Below the pieces are notes generated by a model. It was not told where the DNA came from. It worked only from the letters and a program-made list of their open reading frames with translations, and made no database searches. A stretch of DNA of 64,000 bases from Cheilinus undulatus (Eukaryota; Chordata; Actinopteri; Labriformes; Labridae). A program made the position numbers and the translations under genes. Where the stretch lies: assembly GCF_018320785.1 (NCBI RefSeq), contig NC_054885.1, forward strand, positions 10,042,421 to 10,106,420, written 5' to 3'. Shown piece by piece: positions 11,267 through 22,049 of this stretch. Position 1 is the first letter of the stretch; the number at the start of each line of letters is the position of its first letter.

Positions 11267-13115
11267 TGCATGTGGACTGGATAATGGGGCGGCTAACAGG
11301 TTGGGCACAGGAGTGGCAGCTGTGCTTCTACAGTCACCTGTTTTCCCAGACCTGATCCAGCTCACAGCAAATTGGGTGCTCAGGACCCAGTGGGTTGGAC
11401 CAGGCTTCAGGGGCAGCCACGTGCATCATGGAAAGGTCAGCTTGGAGGATACCTGGCGGGACGGGGCATGGACCTGGTACAGGTCTGGATGATGGCCATC
11501 AGGAGGCCAGAGCAGTACAGGATGTGGTGATGTTCTCATAGCTGACCTGATGATGAAGTGAGGGATGTGGTGACAGAGAGAGGGATCTTGGATTCAGTGT
11601 AATGTTCATTATGCTGCTCTATGATGCAGCTGAGTCATGTAGGTGATTATTGTAACTAAATCTAATGTTAGAGCTGATGTTGCTGACTCATGTCCGTTAC
11701 ACAACACATCAAAACAACTGTTCATTCTGTCGTTATGTCTGCTCTCCTGTGCGCTTTCCTCCATCCTCTCCCGGTCTAGTAGGAGAAGTGGACGTGAGGG
11801 AGAATTGAAGGAAACGAGCGGAAAGGAAAGAAAAACAGACGTCATGTAGTGAGCTGTGAGCTAATCCTTCAGCTAATGGACGTCTGGAGGCTTCGGCTCA
11901 TTTTCTTTCATTGAAGTGACAAAATAAAACCCCCTCTCTGGCTCTCAGCCCAGACAAACGCATAAATTCCCACACCTCCAACATGCTCTGCTGCTTTTCC
12001 TCCAAAAGACGGTTTCTCACATTTTTTTTCAGCCAACTGTGACTCGGACATTTTTCTCTGTCGCTGAGTATAAAGAAAATTTCTCACATTTTTTCACCTT
12101 ATGTAACTTTGCTGTTTTTCTCTGTCACTGAATATAAAGAAGAAGAAGGATATCAGCAGAAACATCAGCAGACTGGTCCTTTTTTCTGCCTGCAGGATGC
12201 AGAATTAGAGTTCTTTCCCATCACCTGTATGTTGATCATCATCATTATAACAGACAAAAGATTCAAGTTTACCATGCTGCTAGTGGGAAAGCTTAACCTC
12301 CTCCACCCCAGCCTCCTCCTTCGTAGCATAAAGCTTGTTGCACCCTTATTCAGATTTATGCTATACATTAATTGCTTTTGAACTAATTGTATTGTATTTA
12401 ATATGCATTGTGATAATGTATCTGTCCATATAGGAGTTTCTAGCCATGGAAAATCAAAGCATGCTGCCTGACTCACCCAGGGAGCATCTTCTGAGCAGAG
12501 CCTTCTCCACCAAGTAAAACTGTAAATCCATTTTGCAGTAAAATGATTAAATGAGCAACAAGTGTTCCTGACTGAAACATGAAAATGCAATTATTTTCCA
12601 AACCCAACAGAGGGCAGTAATGCAGCATTTTTGGATGTCAGCTGCCTTTTACTTCATTTCTGACAACCCTGAACTAAGAAAACCTTTTACATGAGAGTGA
12701 AAACCTCTTAGCACGACTGCAAACCTTCACAGACACATCCAGCTTCTACCTCTGCTGCTTTCTATGTGACATTCATGACAAAGAGAGGGTTATTTCTTCT
12801 TCAAATGACACATGGTCTTGGCGGCCACATGGGTGTCAGCTGAGCTGAATGAAGTCACTGTTTAAGGCCAAGCGTGGCCGTGGCTCTGTGAAGGCCAGTC
12901 AGGCCAGGGCTGACCAACTTTTGAATCTAATGTTTTGAAAAATTAATATAATATATATGGCATATGGCAAGTATTCATCGCTGCAATGTGGGACCCCAAT
13001 AGCCAGTCAGAGGGTCCGAGTTCTGTCATGTAAACAGAATCCTCTGACATTATACAGCTGTCACTTACAAGAGGATTATGAGGCCCAGCATCCCATAATT
13101 CAGACTAACTAAAAA
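11267..13115. other. Unassigned intergenic sequence
   Basis: No exon with convincing splice borders and no clear repeat family. Overlapping open frames at 12109-12381 (+) and 12165-12590 (-, 141 codons) show no recognisable domain. CACATTTTTT.. stretches around 12020-12100 are locally duplicated. Confidence 0.45.
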
Positions 13116-13119
13116 CCAT

Positions 13120-14510
13120 CAGATCACAAAAACATTTAACCTTAGGTTTAACAAAAAAAAGAGCCAAATTGGGTTAAAAGAGACAAAATGAGGGGCACGC
13201 AGATGGCTTAGTGGTTTAAGTCGTAACCGATGTATTCGGGAGGCCTGTGGCCCTTCGCTGCAACCACTCCCAGCTCTCTTCCCCGTTTCTGACTCTATCC
13301 ACTGTCCTCCTCTATTCAATAAAGGCACAAAATGCCCAAAAATAAATCTTAAAAAAAGCGATAAAATGGATCAAGAAACACAAATACGGGCATAAAATGA
13401 TGAAAAATGGCTGAAGGGTGGCAAAATGGGTTAAAAGGGACAGAAATTGCTCAAAAGAGAAAAAAATTGAGATAAAGGTGTCAAAAATTGGTTAGGAAAG
13501 GCAAAAAAGGGGAAAAATTGGCAGAAAAATGGTGAAAAGTGGTTAAAAAGTGGCAAAATGAGTACAATTGGCGGACAGTGGCAAAAACAGTGGGGAAAAG
13601 TGGTTATAGAGTGGCAAACTGAGAAAAGTGGGAAAAAATTAGTTAAGAAAGGCAAAAAGTGGAAAAAAAATAGCAGAAATCAACAATAGGGTGGTAAAAG
13701 AGTGGCAAATGGGTTAAAGGTGACAAAATGGTTCAGAAAAGGTAATAAAAAAGAAAAACTGGCAAAAATTGGTTAGAAAGGCAAAGACACAGCAGAAATT
13801 GATGGATAAAGGGTGAAAATCAGTTTTAAAGCGGCAAAAAATTGTGAAAAAAGTTGGGAAAAGTGGTAAAGAATGGCCAAAAAATTGGTTAAAGGTGACA
13901 AAAAAGCTTCAGGAGGCTCAAAGAGGTAAGAAGATTTCAAGTGTGGCAAAAAAAAAAAACAAACAAACAAAAAAAAAAAACAAAGCAGAAATTGGATGAA
14001 AAATGGAGAACAGCAGTTTAAAATGGGAAAAAAGGTCAAAAGAGAGCTGGAAAATGGTGAAAACTGGCAAAGATGGGTTAAATTTGGCTGAAATTGGGGG
14101 GAAAAAAGTGGTCACGTATGGTTACAGAGTGGCCAAAATGGGTTAAAAAGAGGTAAGAAAATTAGAAAAGTGGCAAAAATGGGTTAAGAAAGGCAAAAAT
14201 AGTGAAAAGTCAATTATAATTTGCAAAAATTGATTACAAGTTGCAAAACGTTGGTGAAAATTTGTTACAGAGCCACTTAATTGGTTACAGTTGACATAAA
14301 TAGATGAAAACTGGCCACAGTTTTTTGAAAATGGCTTAAATTGGGATAAAAGTGGCAAAAATGTTTTTAAAAAGTAAACGAAGGAGAATATGGACATTAA
14401 AAATCGTGAACAGCAGTTATAAAGTGTCAAATAACTTATTTCAAAGCTGCAAAAAAATGATTTAAAGGGGCAAAAATGGGTTTCACAAGAAAAAAAAGTG
14501 GTACAAATGA
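13120..14510. repeat. A-rich minisatellite, GGCAAAAATGGGTTAAAAGT-type units (copy 2)
   Basis: The same unit family as at 9180-10015, about 1.2 kb without the embedded SINE, with a poly-A/CAAACAAAC patch near 13950. Minus-strand frames such as 14143-14568 and 13773-14039 are low-complexity Phe/Leu/Ser/Cys translations. Confidence 0.85.
13190..13350 (+). mobile_element. tRNA-derived SINE
   Basis: The head GCAGATGGCTTAGTGGTTTA matches a tRNA A-box region. It is followed by a GCCCTTCGCTGC.. body, a TATCCACTGTCCTCCT segment and an AATAAAGGCACAAAATGCC / AATAAATCTTAAAAAA tail. Relatives lie at 28650-28850 and 63570-63705 (reverse strand) and as a tail fragment at 42690-42835. It interrupts the minisatellite around it. 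Confidence 0.75.
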
Positions 14511-15043
14511 GCAGCTTTACAATTGCTGCAAGTAAATTGAACATCACAACCCAATTATAGCTTGACACTTTTCAGCTCCAAACGAATTAACTGTTTGCAA
14601 GGACACTCGCTCTGATCCATCACACATACTCTGATATCAATAAATCGTATGTTTCGAGGGCCCATTCAGGGCCAGCTCTGTGGGCAATCCTGAGCGCACG
14701 TGACGAGCTAAAATACCCAAACAGATATCAAAGCAGCAGAGGATTATGCCATGTAGGGATATTAAGGTGAGATCTTCCAACTTTACAGTAATATCAGTAA
14801 CGTGTTTTTTTGTTTGATTTGTTTCAGAGTTATAAATCGGCACATTTCCCACGGTCTTTAAAGGCAGCATCAGGAAGTGGCTTTGAGAGCACGGATTTGT
14901 TTATGTTCTGCTGCCTCTTTTTCTCTCGTTATTATCGTTACAACACTGCTGGTAAAACTAAACTTACTGGACTATCGAGCTGTGGGCAGACTGCAGCAGG
15001 CTGTGTACCGGTATGTAGGTGTGACTCCACCTTGTGACGTGGA
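14511..15043. other. Unassigned upstream region of gene A
   Basis: Non-repetitive, lying between the minisatellite and the putative promoter. It contains a TTATTATCGTTACAACACTG stretch and short overlapping frames (14810-15164) with no recognised product. It could hold distal promoter elements. Confidence 0.4.
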
Positions 15044-15067
15044 GAAAGAAAAACGAAACGAAACAGA
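15044..15067 (+). promoter_or_regulatory. ISRE/IRF-binding-like site upstream of gene A
   Basis: Contains AAACGAAACGAAAC, i.e. two overlapping matches to the IRF core AANNGAAA, preceded by a further GAAAG. It lies ~180 bp before the gene A start codon and ~50 bp before a weak TATA-like AAATATAGA (15119-15127). Mammalian APOL genes are interferon-induced through such sites; that this one works is inference. Confidence 0.5.
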
Positions 15068-15245
15068 GCAGCCTTCGTTTCCTGAAGCTGCTATTTCCAA
15101 GTTCAGCAAGTTTAAGTTAAAATATAGATGGGCCAAATTATCTCCAGCGCGATTAAAGGGCTGAGTTATTTTCATTTTTGCCTCGAAGATAAGATGATGG
15201 AGCTCCAGTAAACTCAGAAGACGGCGTGTGAAGAAGAGGAGAAAC

Positions 15246-18200
15246 ATGGCCACATCCAGGTAAGAAACTTTTAACAGTTGAGCTTCTTATGCAAAGAAAA
15301 TATCTACACCCGAGCAAAAGCAAACACATGTCAGATAATTTAAGCCCCTCTCCTATTTATTTGTGTATGTTTCTTTAAATGTTGAATACACAGCCCGCTT
15401 TTGTTACGAAGATGGTCAGATGATAAGGATTCCTCTCTTTGTTTTTCTTGTTTAACCCTCAGTGAACCCTTACTTGTATGCTTTCAGTACTGATATACAT
15501 TTAGTTATCACTATTATAATAGTTAAGACAATTAACGGTGGATTAACTGTATTTTAGCAATGATACTGTAAATTATTTCAGCTATCATTGATGTAGTTTA
15601 ATTAAAATTTAGTTAAAATTGAGTCCAATTACCTGATTACCTTTGTATATGTAAATATTTTTACCTGTCATAGCAGAAAATACCTTTTTAAGAACTTTAA
15701 ACTTACGCTAACAGTTGTCACTGTTACATATTTTGTGCTTTGGCGACATCTGGTGGCTATATCGCGGAACTGCAACGAAAATAAAACAATAAAAGGCTTG
15801 TGCCTCGGCTTGTATTTATCAGTACTATCCAGAAAATAAAAAGCCTTACTAACTGACCTTAAGGGAACATTTTTATACCAAAGCAAACGCTATCTTTGGA
15901 CACGCCTCCTTCATTCCTCTGCTCTTCCCACTTCCTGGACTCTTCCTTTCCTGTTTTAGGAGGGAGTTTTTTTAGATACTGAGAGACTGGCAGACAAGTG
16001 TTCCTAAAGCTCTGAAAACTAGACTCTATAATCGACTTCCATCAGTGATATGCATCTCAGTTGATTTAGTTGTTGACTGTTTCTTATGATTGAAATAATT
16101 TTATTATGTTGAAATGCACTCTTACAGCAGTATCTGGATTTATGCCCTTGAAAGCAGTGCCGAAAGCAGTATGTGTGTATTATTAATTCACCAACAACTG
16201 AAGTCTCCACTCTAAAAACAATAAATTTAGCCTGGTTGGACTTTAGAGTAGTGCTGCACAGTTAAATATAATCTCAATTGTGATGTCAGGCAGGGCAATT
16301 CCATAACTGCATAAAAGTCAAAATTTTGGTTGTAAATATTTGCATAAATTCTCCTATTTGCTCATACTGATAGTTCACCGTCTCAGCTAATATCTGCTTA
16401 GAAAGCATTTACTAATCGGACATTTGCTGACTTTGTTGGAAGGCAAAAATCAGATTGAAAATGGGCACGGTTATCTCATAGTGTGTGCCCGACTTCTGTT
16501 TAGCATAGAGCTGAGAATGGAGCTTGACTTTATCGTTTCCAGTAATTTGAGGTTCTTCATTTTATATAGATTGTCATAGATTATGATTTTAAAATGTAAT
16601 CTGCTGTTAGGTTCTGAAATCTCACAGACTGGATGGTGTTTTGTTTATTTTTTCCCACAGAAAAGAACTCAGGAAGGCGCTGTGGAGCTACACAGCAGAC
16701 ACCCTCGTCTACATTGACACAGTGATACGATTCTGTAAGAGGGTGCCCAAATGGATGCTTGGGATGGAATCAGAGCTGAACATGCTCATGGACATCAAAG
16801 AGAGGGCTGACAACATCGACCTAAACATCAAACATGTTACCCAGTCAGAGAACAAGGGAGAAGCCTTTCTGGAATATATGAAGAGCAAGGTGACACAGGT
16901 GACTGCAGACAGCAGACGTGAAGAGCTGGAGAAGGAGTTGGCCGCGGTGCTGAAGGACACTCTGGTGGAGCTGGAGAAGCTCCACCGCTTCCTGGATGCA
17001 GTGGAGAAGCTGGCGGTCACCTCCCTTCATGTGTTTGAGGAGGAGAGGCAGGTGGTGTTACACCTGCCAGAAGGGGCCAGCCTCGACCATGTTCAGGTCG
17101 TCATCGCTGCGGCACAGCTGATCTGCCCTCTGCTTCTCGAGTTTAAAAGAGATCCACATGTTTTTTTCATCCCTAAGCTGCAGAATGTGGAGGTGCTGGC
17201 ATATCAGCTGGACAGATACATCCAGACCACCCAGAGGATCTGTGGGATGTTAGAGAAAAGGTAAACACTGATATCAAAAATATTCTCATTTCACTAAGCA
17301 CGAGTCTGTTTGAGATAGTAAATTCAATTTTGTTTTTAACAGCACCTTGGGTGACTTTACCCTGAAGATGTCTAAGAAAAGTGCGGTATCCCTGGATGCA
17401 GAGTTGTCAGAAGACAGTATACAAAGGATGCTCTATCACATCAACCAGCTGAGCGACATCAGGTCAGTATGGTTTGACTGTTTTACAGCTGCTGTGCTGC
17501 TGTGCAGGGTTTTATTGATAGAGTTATCACAGTTATATATTTAGAACTGGGACTGAAGATTATAAAACCTAAAAAGGTCAAGTGTAATATTAATTTACAA
17601 CCCCAATTCCAGAAAAGTTGGGGCGCCATGTAAAATATAAATAAAAACAGAATGCAATGATTTGCATCTCATAAACTCATATTTTATTCAAAATATCACA
17701 TAAACAACATATGAGTCATAGAAACTGAGACATTTTATTCATTCTTAATTTGATGGAAGCAACACATCTAAAAAAAAGTAGGAACAGGGCCATGTTTACC
17801 ATTGTGTAGCAGCCCCTCTTCTTTTAACAACACTCTGTAAATGTCTGGGTGTGAGGAGAGCAGTTCCTGGAGTTTTGGGAGAGGAATGTTGTCCCATTCT
17901 TGTCTGATGTCAGATTTTAGCTGCTCAACAGTCCTGGGTCTTCGTTGCCAGATGTTTTATGATACTCCAAAAGTTTTCTATAGGTGAAAGGTCTGGACTG
18001 CAGGCAGGCCATTTCAGCACATGGCCTCTTCTATTGTGAAGCCATGCTGTTGTAATAGATATGGTATGTGGTTTAGCATTGTCTTACTGAAATATGCAAG
18101 GCCTCCCCTGAAAGAGACATTGTCTGGATGGAAGCATGTATCTCTCTCAAACCTCTTTCTACTTTACAGCATTTATGCCTTTCCAGATGAGTAAGATGCC

Positions 18201-20759
18201 CATACCGTAGGCACTAATGCAACCTCGTACCATCAGAGATGCAGGCTTTTAAACTGTGCACCGATAACAAGCTGGATGGTCCCTCTCCTCTTAAGTCTGC
18301 AGGACACGGCATCCATTGTTTCCCAAAATATTCTCAAATTTGATTTATCTGACCACAGAACAGTTTTCCATTTGCCTCAGTATGTTTAAATGAGCCTTGG
18401 CCCAGAGGAGACGGTAGCGTTTCTGGATCGTGTTCTTATATGGCTTCTTTGCCTGATACAGCTTTAACTTACTTTTTTTTTATGTTGACAGATAATGATT
18501 TTGAAGTGTTCCTGAGCCCACGAAGGCCCGAAAATCATAAAACATCCAATACTGAACTTTGGCTTTTCCCCTTGCACACAGAGATTTCTCCAGACTCTCT
18601 GAATCTTTTGATGATATTCTGTACAGTAGATGGTGGGATATTCAAAGTCTGTACAGCAGAGATCATCAAATACATCTGCACAAAGGCCAGATTTTTTTGG
18701 TAGACATTGTGGGGGCCAGATTGTGAAACAAGCAAATAAGATGTATTTATATGTTTTTAATTTGCTTTGAAATGTACCTTAATTTCAGCCATTAGCAGTG
18801 AATTCAGTCTCTCTTGTCTATACTGCAGGCAGCCACCAGAGGGCGACAGATATTTTAGCCACATATTCTAGTGCTCTCATGTTACTGATCACTAGGTTTG
18901 AGTCAAGTATGTCAAATCTTGATTGATGAAAACACATGCATGAAACTGGTCTTTTGTTTTGGATATCCAGGCAGGGAAAAACATTCTCAAAGCACCTGAG
19001 GTGGTAGGTTGAAACTGGAACCAGCAGCTTTAATCAATTATGGACTGGTGAAAATGTACAGTATTTGTCATGCATCTTATTTGCTCATAATGACTGATGG
19101 AGGATTTGAACTGTTCAAGCATGAAGCCCATCTAGAAAAAAATGATTTAATGTCTTTTAATTTTGGGTTTCCTTCAATAGCTGTAGGGATTTTTATGAAT
19201 GAAAAGACACTGTAAATGCTATTACACATTTTCCTCACATCTCCTGAATTTAATAATCTTCTGGGGGCCAGATTAGAAGCTGTGGCATGCCTGATTTGGC
19301 CCCTGGCCTCCAGTTGATGATCAGTGAGGTACAGTTTTACATTAAGGAACATCTTTCTGAATTGCACCACCATTTTTAAACCTAGTTTTTCTGCAGATTG
19401 GTGAACCTCTGACCATCTTGACTCCTTAGAGACTCTGCCCTTCTAAAATGCACCTTTTATACCGAGTCATGTTTCTGACCTGTTGCTGACTAGCTTAATT
19501 AGTTGCAAAATGCTTCTTTAGCTATTTTCTCTTACTTGTCCAGCCTTTTGTTGCCGCACCCCTACTTTTTTACACAGTGCCCCAACATTTTTGAAATGTT
19601 CTTCTTTTAGCCTCACATGTGCTACAACAAAATAGAAAGATCATTTATCCTTTTGTTTCATAACGCTGTGTCATCCTTAAAGTTTTTATTTTCTCTTTTT
19701 CTCTTTATCAGGATGAACCAGAACTTCCGCCTGGTGTTCTTGTTTCATGATAAAACCTGCTCCAGCTTCCTCAGTGAGTTCAGCGATCGTAAACCCCGCC
19801 TTCTGCAGTCTCTGGAGGAGCTAGAGGAGGTTGCTGTCCAGCTTGACTCCATGAATAAGGGAGCGAAGATTTCCAGTGTGGTGGGCAGCTCAGTGGGGGC
19901 GTTAGGAGGCATACTCTCCATTGTTGGCTTAGCGTTGATTCCTGTAACAGCTGGAGTGTCTTTGGGTCTTACTATGACCGGGGTGGGGCTCAGTATCACC
20001 AGTGGGGTTAATGGGGCTGTCACCACTGCCACAGAGATCGGGGTGAACAGCACACAGCAAAAGAAAGCTGGTGAGGTCTTCCAGAGGATCATGGAGGACG
20101 TGCAGAGTCTCCAGAATCGTCTGGAAGAGGTCACGGCTCAAACTGTCGCCAAAATAGAAACAAATGAGATAGATGTTGCTGTGGGAGTGGGCAGGGTGCT
20201 TAGCAAAGCTGGGTTCATTGTGAGAGGCATTGATTCACTTGTTGATGCCGCCTCGGCTGTTAAGGTGTTAAAAAGTGAAGAACTGATTGCAAGCGCTGGT
20301 AAGGTGGTTGCTCAGGAAGGTAAAGCTTTACGTAATGTCCCAAAGGTGGCTGCAGACATCCCAGATATCGGACAGGCAGCACTTAAAGGGCCTCTGGCCC
20401 TCTCCAAGTCTGCCAGGGCCGGTCTCATCGGGCTCAATGCTTTTTTCCTGGGCATGGATGTCTTCTTCATCTGCAAAGACAGCATCAGTCTGTCCAAAGG
20501 GAGCGAGACTGAGGTGTCACAGTTTATCAGAGCCAGAGCTAAGCTTTGGCGCTCAGAGATCGATGCATGGGAGAAAATGCACGACTCCCTGAGTGACGGT
20601 CTGCTGAAATCAGAGAAAAACAAAGCTATCCTGGAAACGCCTTTTTACCCAGAAATGGAGATGAAGGTGGAGAAAGAAAAAGAAGTTGAAATGGGACTGC
20701 CTCCTGACGAAGTGGATGAAAAAATGGAAGAAGGAGGAAAAACTTGTACTGTACAGTAG
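15246..20759 (+). CDS. Gene A: apolipoprotein-L-like protein, 593 aa, four coding exons
   Basis: Exons: 15246-15259, 16661-17260, 17343-17462, 19712-20759. Total 1782 nt, with all introns phase 2 and GT..AG. Residues 1-5 (MATSR) come from the start exon, ~5-205 form an N-terminal helical module, 205-245 a linker, and 246-593 the ApoL domain. The ApoL domain has a Gly-rich hydrophobic hairpin (~298-355), a second hydrophobic segment (~481-499) and a charged helical tail. The family is known for membrane insertion and ion-channel activity in mammalian APOLs; the function in fish is not established here. There is no signal peptide, so an intracellular location is likely. The C-terminal ~33-residue Lys/Glu tail ends in CTVQ, a CaaX-like box absent from gene C. 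An ISRE-like site lies upstream. No clear AATAAA was found just after the stop. Confidence 0.85.
16661..17260 (+). CDS. Gene A exon 2: N-terminal helical module
   Basis: 600 nt, phase 2 on both sides (acceptor CCCACAG, donor AAAAG/GTAAAC). It encodes ~200 residues with predicted helices, an amphipathic/coiled-coil-prone stretch (SRREELEKELAAVLKDTLVE region) and the family signature LDRYIQTTQ..CGMLEK at its end. The same module occurs in B, C and E. I do not recognise a named domain, and it is not part of the mammalian ApoL core. Confidence 0.8.
17597..19605. mobile_element. DNA transposon copy in intron 3 of gene A
   Basis: Starts ACAACCCCAATTCCAGAAAA and ends near 19605 with the degenerate inverse (GTGCCCCAACATTTTTGAA). 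Internal segments include CTTTTGATGATATTCTGTAC and the GTAGCAGCCCCTCTTCTTTT stretch typical of this fish family. A minus-strand frame at 18535-18735 carries a helix-turn-helix-like stretch (PPSTVQNIIKRFRESG), a possible transposase remnant. A tract around 18690-19370 looks like a nested insertion. There is no intact transposase. Confidence 0.7.
19712..20759 (+). CDS. Gene A exon 4: ApoL domain exon
   Basis: 1048 nt, acceptor TTTATCAG. It encodes the split Arg then MNQNFRLVFLF, a leucine-rich helix with LEELEEVAVQLDSMNKG, the hairpin SVVGSSVGALGGILSIVG..., and the ApoL-typical C-terminal FLGMDVFFICKDSISLSKG followed by a Trp/Arg-rich amphipathic helix. The Met at the exon's first full codon could also serve as an internal start. 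Hairpin codons are almost identical to those of gene C exon 4. Confidence 0.9.
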
Positions 20760-21060
20760 ATCTCAGAGGTTACCATGTGCCTCTTTATGTTTTTTTTTTT
20801 TTTATCAGCTTTGGCACTTAGAAAAATCTATTCACTGTGGTTGATCTGTTAAAAAAAAAAAAAAAAAAGAAAACCAAACTGCTAAAGGCTAACTGTTTGA
20901 GATCAAACTTTATTGAAATATACATTTGTGAAATTTCTGCAATAACAGATGATTAAGCCTTTTTTTGTGCTCAGGAATTATGTTTCTGTATGAACCTTTT
21001 CTAAGAATGCTTCAAGTAATGCAATATGTGTCTTTTTCTGAAACCCATTTTGCTAGTTAT
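20760..21060. other. Probable 3' UTR of gene A
   Basis: T- and A-runs (20790, 20850) follow the stop. Sequence such as GCTAAAGGCTAACTGTTTGAG is shared with the gene C 3' side (46503-46520), which supports transcription past the stop. Confidence 0.45.
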
Positions 21061-22040
21061 TCAGAAATTGGTCTGAAGAGGCAAAAAAATAGGCAGAAAG
21101 TGGTAAAAATTGGTTCAAGTGGCATAAATCGGCATTAAAAATAGTGAAAAGTGGTCAAAAATGGTGAAAAAGGGTTAATAGTTGCAAAAATGGGTTAAAA
21201 GTGGCAAGAAAGAGAAGAAAACAGGTTTAGATACTTACACAAATGGGTCAAAAATTAGGCATAATGTGGAATGAATTGGTATGAAGTGGCAAAACAGGCA
21301 GTAAGGTTAGTGAAAAAGGTTACAAGTGACAAATACGGGCATAAAAAATGGTAAAATGGTTAAAATGGGCAGTGGGTATAATATTTTGTTAAAAGGTGTT
21401 AATAGTGGCAAAAAATGGGGTAGCAGGCAACAGTCGGCAGAATGTGGGAAAAAATGGTTAAAATGGCAAGAAAAGGCAGAAAAAGCGGGCAAATAGAATT
21501 AAAAACTAACACAAATGGTTGAAAACAGGCAAAACTGGCATAAAGTGGCACAGATTGGTTAAAAGTGGAAGAAACAGGCAGAAAGGGTAGTGAAAAGGGT
21601 TACAAATGGCAAAAATGGGCATAGAAAATAGTGAAATACAGTTAAAATTGGCAAACAATGGGTATAAAAATTTGTATAAAGGGGTGAATAGTGGTAAAAT
21701 GGGGTAACAGGCAACAGTATGGAGAAAGTTGCAAAAATGGTTTTCGAGTTACAAAAAGCCTCGAAAATGCAGTGAAATAGTATTAAAAAATGGTCCAAAA
21801 GAGACAAAAATAGGCATAAATTGACATGAATGGGTTTATAGTGGCAACCAAATGGGCATAAAGGTGGTGAATAGAAGTAACAAGTGGATAAAAAATGGTG
21901 TAAATTTGCAAAACTGTTAAAATTTGCAAGAAAAACCAGGCAGATTAAGTTTAGAAAATTGATAATAGTGGCAAAAACAGGAAAAAAAGGTGGTGAAAAG
22001 GGGTTAAAAGTGGCGAAAAGTGGCTCAGTAGCATTGGTGT
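21060..22040. repeat. A-rich minisatellite, GGCAAAAATGGGTTAAAAGT-type units (copy 3)
   Basis: Third ~1 kb array of the same unit family, with variants ACAGGCAGAAAG and GGGCATAAAAA. The 172-codon minus-strand frame 21559-22077 is its low-complexity translation. Confidence 0.85.
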
Positions 22041-22049
22041 TGGTCTTGG

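Noticed and set aside
12165-12590. 141-codon minus-strand open frame
   Set aside because: No domain, no splice context, overlaps another unrelated frame on the opposite strand; treated as chance.
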